DNA of 12,603 nt from Saccoglossus kowalevskii (taxonomy: Eukaryota; Hemichordata; Enteropneusta; Harrimaniidae), in NCBI RefSeq assembly GCF_000003605.2, contig NW_003140824.1, positions 8,224 to 20,826 on the forward strand, in the 5' to 3' direction. Shown here in pieces: positions 1 through 7,300 of this stretch (position 1 is the first letter of the stretch; each line of letters begins with the position of its first letter). A program made the position numbers and the translations under genes. The notes below the pieces were generated by a model. It was not told where the DNA came from. It was given only the letters and a program-made list of their open reading frames with translations, and ran no database searches.

Positions 1-797
1 TACCAAATTTCATGAAATGTGATGATACTACTTGAAATATCAAAAGCTGAAATATAATTAATTATGCTAATTAGGTAATTAATATGTACTCGTATTACCC
101 TAAAAACTATCAGGTCTGTGCAGTGTCTTATGACATCTATGTACCAAGTGTCATTGAAATGTGATGATTAGTACTTGAAATATCAAAAGCTGAAAATTAA
201 TTAATTATGCAAATTAGGTAATTAATATGTACTCATATTACCCTAAAAACTCTCAGGTCTGTGCAGTGTCCTATGACATCTACATGTATGTACCAAGTTT
301 CATTGAAATGTGACAATTACTACTTGAAATATCAAAAGCTGAAAATTAATTAATTATGCTAATTAGGTAATTAATATCTACTGATATTACCCTAAAAACT
401 TTCCGGTTTGTGCAGTGTCCTATGACATCTATGTACCAAGTTTTATTGAAATGTGATGATTAGTACTTGAGATATCAGTGGAAAAGCCGAAAATTGATTA
501 ATCATTATGCAAATTAGGTAATTAATATTGCACAGATTTTTACCCGAAACTAATCAAATCTGCGCATTAGTTTGGAGCATCTGTGTGCCAAGTTTCATCA
601 AAATCCAATGAGTGGTTCTTTAGATATCAGTGGAACAGTCATGAAACAGCTAAAAATCAGCTAATTATCATGCAAATTAGGTAATTAATATGCATGAATT
701 TTTACCAAAACCTAATCAAATCTGCGCATTGGCCCAGAGCATCTATGCACCAAGTTTCATCAAAAACTGATGTATGGTTCTTGAGATATCAGTGGAA
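1..797. repeat. Tandem array, period about 143-163 bp, running off the left edge
   Basis: The core AATTAGGTAATTAATA starts at 69, 212, 361, 512 and 675, with spacings of 143, 149, 151 and 163. A second conserved block, ACCAAGTTTCATT-like, recurs near 2, 142, 292, 436, 588 and 748. A third, CTGTGCAGTGTC-like or CTGCGCATT-like, sits between them. The left three units are almost identical. The right two drift, gain inserted words such as ATATCAGTGGAACAG, and change TATGACATCTATGT to GAGCATCTATGC. At least five units are visible. A short ORF at 694-933 falls in this repeat and is not a gene. Confidence 0.93.
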
Positions 798-803
798 CAG
801 ACG

Positions 804-860
804 GACACACATACACACACACACACATACACACATACGGTACACACATACAGACACACT
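804..860. repeat. CA-rich microsatellite
   Basis: An interrupted (CA)n tract with ACAT and ACGG interruptions directly follows the last array unit. It begins after GGAACAGACGG. Confidence 0.9.
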
Positions 861-869
861 AACTGCAAA

Positions 870-901
870 GACTCCCTTTTTGTGCTTCGCACACGGGAGT
901 C
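870..901. repeat. Strong hairpin at the end of the repeat block
   Basis: The arms GACTCCC (870-876) and GGGAGTC (895-901) are perfect inverted copies. Inside them TGTGC (881-885) pairs with GCACA (889-893) around a 3-nt loop, leaving a TTTT bulge. It marks the right end of the array-microsatellite block and is probably part of a dispersed repeat. Confidence 0.8.
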
Positions 902-1014
902 AAAAACATTTTCAACTTACTGCAATACTGTGACTTTTCAGTAATTTGCTGCAAATCAAGACTGAACAAATACCTTGAGAAAGTATTTCAACACAACATC
1001 AGTTCTAAATACGC

Positions 1015-1244
1015 CAGTCATTCTTTTAGTTTTTTTTATTTGGTCGTCCAAATCAAACACCTTTATGAATAATTAATCACATGATGTAGTAACATCACTT
1101 GAAACAAACGCTATTAAACAATGTACTGTGGTGAACCTTACACGCGAAGGAAATATAACTTAATCTTCATGTTTATAACATGAATAGGAGATCAGTTTGA
1201 AGTGAACACAATTGAAAGCACTTATTACAATGAATTTACAATCT
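1015..1244 (-). other. VMP1: VMP1 3' UTR (left limit approximate)
   Basis: This is the AT-rich sequence between the TAA stop and the likely cleavage site. No conserved element or coding signal is seen in it. It ends about 115 bp before the hairpin that closes the left-hand repeat region. Confidence 0.5.
1035..1040 (-). terminator. VMP1 polyadenylation signal AATAAA
   Basis: TTTATT on the plus strand is AATAAA on the coding strand, about 205 nt after the stop codon, and is the only canonical hexamer I see between the stop and this point. A CATAAA variant lies at 1061-1066. Cleavage would be expected near 1005-1025. Confidence 0.6.
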
Positions 1245-1391
1245 TTACTGAGTTTGTTGTTTTTTATCTCGTGCATTTTTCTGAAGTCGCTTCGCATAAC
1301 TCTGTGCCATGGAATTGACAATTGAAATAAGGAAATAGGTGACCATAATGATAATAACCTTTTCAAAAATCCATGACAACCAGTTGGAATC
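1245..1391 (-). CDS. VMP1: VMP1 coding exon 11 (residues 355-402 and stop)
   Basis: After acceptor TTTCTGTAG the exon reads [11 protein letters not shown], then a hydrophobic helix [15 protein letters not shown] (366-380), then [20 protein letters not shown] and TQ before TAA at 1247-1245. Human ends [35 protein letters not shown] and a short charged tail. In mammals the C-terminal tail is reported to bind Beclin 1. The basic tail is present here but its end has diverged. Confidence 0.95.
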   Translation of the reverse strand, partial: DSNWLSWIFEKVIIIMVTYFLISIVNSMAQSYAKRLQKNARDKKQQTQ

Positions 1392-4300
1392 CTACAGAAA
1401 GTCAAGTAATATATACATGAATGGTAAACACCAGAAAGAATCCTGCAGAAATTAACATAAATGTTGCACCGCATAATGAAAATATCAACAATAAGCTAGA
1501 TCATGTCTATAAAACATCTGAACTCACAAAAGAATACTTACTGAATCTGAGACTTGAGGACCCATCTTATGATGTAGCTTTTTTTGTTGTTTTTCAAGAT
1601 AATCTTTAAATGGTGCTTGTAAAGATGGTCCAATCTTTGGAATATTCCTGTAGAGAATCATAAATAACTGTCACTTTACAACTTACTATACAATGTTACA
1701 AAACTGACAAATGTGTCTAAAATGCACAATGCTTATATAATACGATAAGTTCCATGAACAGTCATTTTGAAGCAGAACTTGAAACTAATGCATTTTAATG
1801 ACATGATGTACAACATAATTGTGAAGTTTGATTGCAGGCAAGAGATAAGACTCTTGAAAAACATTTGTTAACACAAAATTTCTTTCATTCAGCTATTTTG
1901 AATCCAATTTGAAAATCATTATTACTGGTATGTTCAATGTATGTATCAAGTGTGAAATAATACGACAAGTCCAGAACGACAGAAATGCGTTATTGTGATG
2001 TACTTTTAAAATGGCTGCCAATCAGCTATCTTAAATCTGATCATCAAATAATTATGTGTGATGTACATTTGAAGTTTGAAAATAATAATCAGTTAGGGCA
2101 TGTCAGTGATGTGCACTGGAACCAAATTTATTAAAACAAAAGACTACCAGTTATTTTGAAATGGATCTGAAAAACAAAATGACATACAACAAGGTTCCAA
2201 TAATGTCCAAAATATGTTCCAAGTTTGTGCCAATCAGCCTTTTTGAATCAGATAACGAATGGAAGTGCATATAAAGCCTAAGATGTTTAATGTATGTATG
2301 AAAATAATATTATTAATTATTACTGTTATTGGCCCAGGCATGTTGAGGCAGGTGGAGATGCACAATTGAATCAAGATAAATCCATTTCATCTGATCGAGG
2401 AGTACCAGTAATAATTTGGTGGTTAGGCATTTTAAATTTGTTTTCTCTACTGAAATATTTGATGGCACTCAAGCGGGTGGTGTGCACACTGCACTAACCA
2501 GAATTTTGTTGTTAAGCCTTTAATAGTACTAGGATATCACAAAATATACATTTAAACTTTTCACCCCCAGTTCCCTATTTTCATCACAAATTCACAAAAT
2601 AGTATCGCTTATATTCTGCACTTTCCTTCAGAAGACCTTTTTGAGCAAAAACTGAAAATTGACTCAGGTTAACATGTCAGATGTACCTTTTATAAGTCAT
2701 TACCTCTGCCATCGTGCATGGAGTGACCATGATAATACAAACACTATACTTACGCTATAAGACTAATAAGGTATTCCACATGGTGTTCACTAAATAAAGT
2801 AATAACAAACATCTTCTGTATATGCATCTTTATAATAGCTTTACCAATGAGAGTAGCACCAAAGAATGTCCAGAATGGAATTAGGAAATGTCCACATGTA
2901 ATTCCGGCAAGGTCAAACAACGGATTGGGAATCTACAAAGAAATACCATAGCTACATTAGTTGTGAGATAGTCAATGTGCAATGTAATTAGTTACGCAAA
3001 CAGAATTGGAAAGATCAGCAAATGAAAATCATTTTTCGGGTTACTCATTCTATAACATATGCAAATAAAGTTATGTGTATCAATGTCAATTTACAAAAGT
3101 GACATGTGTTTATTATAAAATAATAAAAATTTATAAAATCAGCAATTGTGTTGTGAAAAAATACCAACAGGTCTGGGAAAAGTTTGAAGCCCAAGCGAGG
3201 TAAACCAGCGTGGGGGATACAATTCCAGAAAGATACACAATACGAAGCAAACTTACAGAAGCACAAGCAAGTATACCAAAAAAACCAAGCTTTTGTACGA
3301 TATTCTGAACTGTAACTTTCGCACGTGTTATAAAGTCCTAGTGGAGAGACAAAAAAAAAATTGATATGATGAAGTCCAGTTGAACTGGATACACAAACCT
3401 GCATACATACATCAACATACAAAACACTGTGGTATGTATAAGTTAACATATCACCATGTCATATCAAACACAGAACAACTACTGCCTTGAGACGTAGGAG
3501 AAACATGCATACTGAAGGATACTCATGTCTATTATCATCTTGAATTCAATAGCACACACATCCTTCAGGTGGGATAACATTGTAGCAATAGTTACTTGTA
3601 ATAATGTACTGTAAAATACTTTTATTTTAGCTGGAATTAATTTTCGCTGAAAAGACTTTTTGGGTATTTTGTATGGAATTTATTTTCACTGATTTAATGT
3701 AAAATATAGGAAAAAAAATATATTCACTGGATTTTAGTTTCACTGAATCATTCCTTCAGTGGAAATAACGAAAATTAATTCCAAGCGAAAATAAAGTATT
3801 CTACAGTATTATTTTTTTTCTGTGTAAATTAAACTGTTTACTTCAAATTTATAGCTTGTTTTGTAAAAGTAGAATGCTCATTGACTTGTCTTCCTGTTAA
3901 AGTTTGGGGATCTCTTTCTCCCCAGACGTACCTGATTCTGGGCGTCTTCTAAATGCTCGAGAAATTCCTCAAATTCTTCATACTCTTCATCGTCTGGATC
4001 AATACCGGAAAGTCTTGCTGTAATCGAGTTGAATGAAACGTGTGAGATAAAGAGTTGACACCACCCACTTGCCAAGATTCATTTACATTGGAGAAACCTT
4101 GGCTAACCTTTTCATCACCTGACTTTCAGGCCCTAATTTGTCTGCACTTTTTTCTTATAATATACTCTTCAATATTTTAAGAAGTGAGCCCTAATTTTGA
4201 AGCCAACAGACAAAATTAGAGTGAATTTTTACTCGAAAAATTTTCTATTTTTGTCCTAATCTATTTAAGGAACTGAGGGTGAAAAGGTTAAAGTGTTAGA

Positions 4301-7300
4301 GTATTTGTGTTCAACCTAGCCTGATTAATGAAGAAATAACTCAATACATACAATGTATAAACAATAAAAGAATTTGCATCAATAATTGTTACTACCGAGA
4401 CAAATGAGTCATTGGGTAAGAAAAAGCCCTACATGTGTGCGTGACCTTTGACCTTTGGAATTTGTGGTCACTGTTCTTATACTATTTGCATACTGAAATC
4501 TACGCAGGTGTATACACAAGATCTGCATAATGATCAACTTATGAATATTCATGATCTAACACGAAAATCATAAAATGAAATAGCCCAAAAGCCAATGACA
4601 GACATAAGATTCTATATAACTTAACGAGCAGTGTGTCTGTATGATTGACCATTGTGTGGGTGTCTGAGTACAAACCATCCTTTGTTGTTTCTTAAGCTCA
4701 GTAAAAGTAGGTCAGTGTTAAATCATGGATGTCATGTGAACAATTTATGAGACCAATATATATAAAGTATAGAAAATTATAGAAAACGAGTATACACAGT
4801 GTATATAATGTCCTGCAATGGAGCATTCTGATTGGCTGAGAAATACTTTTATTTAACAAGAGTTACATTGTACTATCCAATGGACACTGTATGATCAGAT
4901 TATACATTACATGGTGTGACAATTATAACTGACATGACAATGCATACAACTTAATCTTACCTGCTTTTGCCATAAAATAGGGTGGCAGTTCACCAATAGC
5001 TGTACCCATACCCTGTAAAACAAACATGTATAGATTATTTAAACACAATCTTTTCATTTATGTAAAAACTATACTGAACATGAAAGGTAATTTTATGAAA
5101 TAAAAAACACATTTATTTTGCTTGCTGTAGAATTTATCTCGTATCTTGGACACTCTAAAAATACTCTGGCAAAATACAATGAGATATTTAGATAACTATC
5201 ATTTGAATGTTCATAGTGGTGAAGGTCATGAAAACAAAATAATCGTATATTTGTATTGTAAGAACAATACCTGGTAGACATATTTAAGTGTTTCCCACAG
5301 CTTTCTAATCAGATGCTGCAAAAAGGCCAGGGTTACACTGCTGCCTTGGTTCCTACCCCTCACAAGTCACTGCATTTTGCTTCTCAGAGATATTTGTTCA
5401 TGCCAAAATATTAGTTACAATTTTGCTTTTATTATAATTTGGATTAACTTGTAATTTAGGTACAGTTGTTAGACAGCATCCTCTATCAATCAAATGTAGA
5501 AATTGTTGTTTTGCTCAAATGACATTTAAGGATGATCACCATTCTAATTTAAAATCACCATAAAAATATTCTGATTTAATATTACTAAATTAAATTATCA
5601 TACAATTTTGAGCAGAAAAAAACATACTGACCCACATAAAAGCTTCAAGTCTGACTTTACTCATGATTGTCAATATATTCATGGAGGTACCCTCCTCATC
5701 AGGACATGTAATTCTGAAATATAAACACATTTTAAAATATTGTCATAATTGAAGAATCTATTGGTTCATGTATAGTTTGAGTCGTTTTTTTTTGTAACAA
5801 AAATGGCCACCAGTCAGCTATCTTGTGTGATACTATTGGAGCAATTGTTGTTGATTGAAGACAGACACACATTGGACTAACCCAGGATTTTTGTTTCATT
5901 CCAATACTACATTTATTGAAGATAAATAATAGCATTGTCCAGATGGTTAATTGTTTTCAGGTCAAATAAAGTGCACAGCAAGACAAATGTAGCAACAGCT
6001 GGTATTTCATCTGGATTTGTCAGTAAAATGTCAAACCAACAATATTACGTATTTAATTTCGTGTTTACAGTAATCATGAAACAATAATTCCAGATATTTA
6101 AATTCCTAAATATTCACCTACTGACAGGGAACATGAGTAGGTCAGTTTCACCCGATGATTTTTTACTTGTTTTTCCCTATTGTTACCTTGAAGCTATACT
6201 GGTATTTCAGTTCTGAAATTAATCTAAACCGATTTTTTTAAAGCGAGGGAGTCGTCACCTGTACATAGTGTGTCATTGTTTACAAACAAGTGTCTACCCA
6301 TGAGCCTATGGGTTTTTAGCGTGCATTGTTATCGTCGCTTAGGTTACCCCTCTGCTATAAATATTCACAAAATAAACCTACATAATTTTTTCAGTATTTG
6401 ATCATAACTATTGATCAAGATCTGTAGTCAATAGAAAATTATGTCAAGCTGGCCAAAAAATAACAGAAAATAAAAAAAAATACATAGAAATAGTGGAAAA
6501 TTTTGCACCAAAATTTTTCAAAAAATTATGGCCTTTAAAGAGTTAATGAGATACAGTAATAGACTTACTCGTCAGGATATGGTGGTTCTGGAAAGTCCAC
6601 AGACATGCATTCAAATGCTGCTAGTGTTACTGCTGCTATGTGTGGACCCTAAAAAAACAGAAAAGATACACAATTATCAACGAGGGGTCTGAACATCCGA
6701 TTCAATATGTTAGAAGCGCGATATTTAATTCATGGCACGAGGAAACTAGCACAGAATACACAGTACTGTAAAATCTGTATTAAAAGCTGCGGCTTCTATT
6801 GAAATGGTACAATGCAACAGAGGAGATGCGGCTTCTATTAGAGCATCTACACATATGAAAAATGGTGAATTTTTGGTTCTCAATTGTTCAAAAAGAATGG
6901 TGCGGCTTCTATTAGGGATGCGGCTTCTAATACAGATTTTACGGTAATCTTTTTTAATAAACCAATAATTTATAACTTGTGATGATGAAAATCACAAGAA
7001 ATTTTCCTGACTACCTCAAAGGGAATTATGAAAGATATTTTATAATATATTCATGTATTATAGTTTGCCAGATACTGTGAAAAAAAACAGCATACATTGT
7101 TGGCAGCCGAGAGAAAAAATGCATGGACCAGCACTAGCTCACGATCTACAGAGACATTGTTGTTTTATCAACCAAGACACAAAGAAAAGTAAATTGCAGC
7201 ACCAGATGCAAATTACTGGTCATCGTGTACCAGACATTGCACATGTGGAAAGAACATAAAAAAGACATTACTATTATAAGCTATTACACTGTGACATAAT

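Larger units (their letters stand above)
4018..4960 (-). other. VMP1 intron 6
   Basis: A 943-bp GT-AG intron holding the family C element (4104-4290) and a DR1-type nuclear receptor motif at 4442-4454. Near 4789-4803 there is a short palindrome, TATACACAGTGTATA. No coding signal is seen. Confidence 0.88.

Noticed and set aside
1-797. CRISPR array
   Set aside because: The units are contiguous tandem repeats of 143-163 bp without short identical repeats and unique spacers, in an animal genome.
694-933. Plus-strand ORF of 79 codons
   Set aside because: It lies within the tandem array, CA microsatellite and hairpin; its His-Thr run is just translated CA repeat.
1421-1609. Plus-strand ORF of 62 codons
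   Set aside because: Antisense of VMP1 exon 10 and intron 10; the minus strand carries the conserved protein.
2294-2497. Plus-strand ORF in intron 9 as a nested gene
   Set aside because: It overlaps the degenerate repeat array, has no family resemblance and no supporting signals.
1-2753. A miR-21 orthologue near the VMP1 3' end, as in vertebrates
   Set aside because: In vertebrates MIR21 lies at the 3' end of VMP1. I looked by eye for the mature miR-21 word TAGCTTATCAGAC on the minus strand downstream of and within the last introns and found none.
3045-3449. Minus-strand ORF of 134 codons, the longest open frame in the window
   Set aside because: It spans exon 8 in a different frame from the conserved protein, and its sequence is low-complexity and unlike any family.
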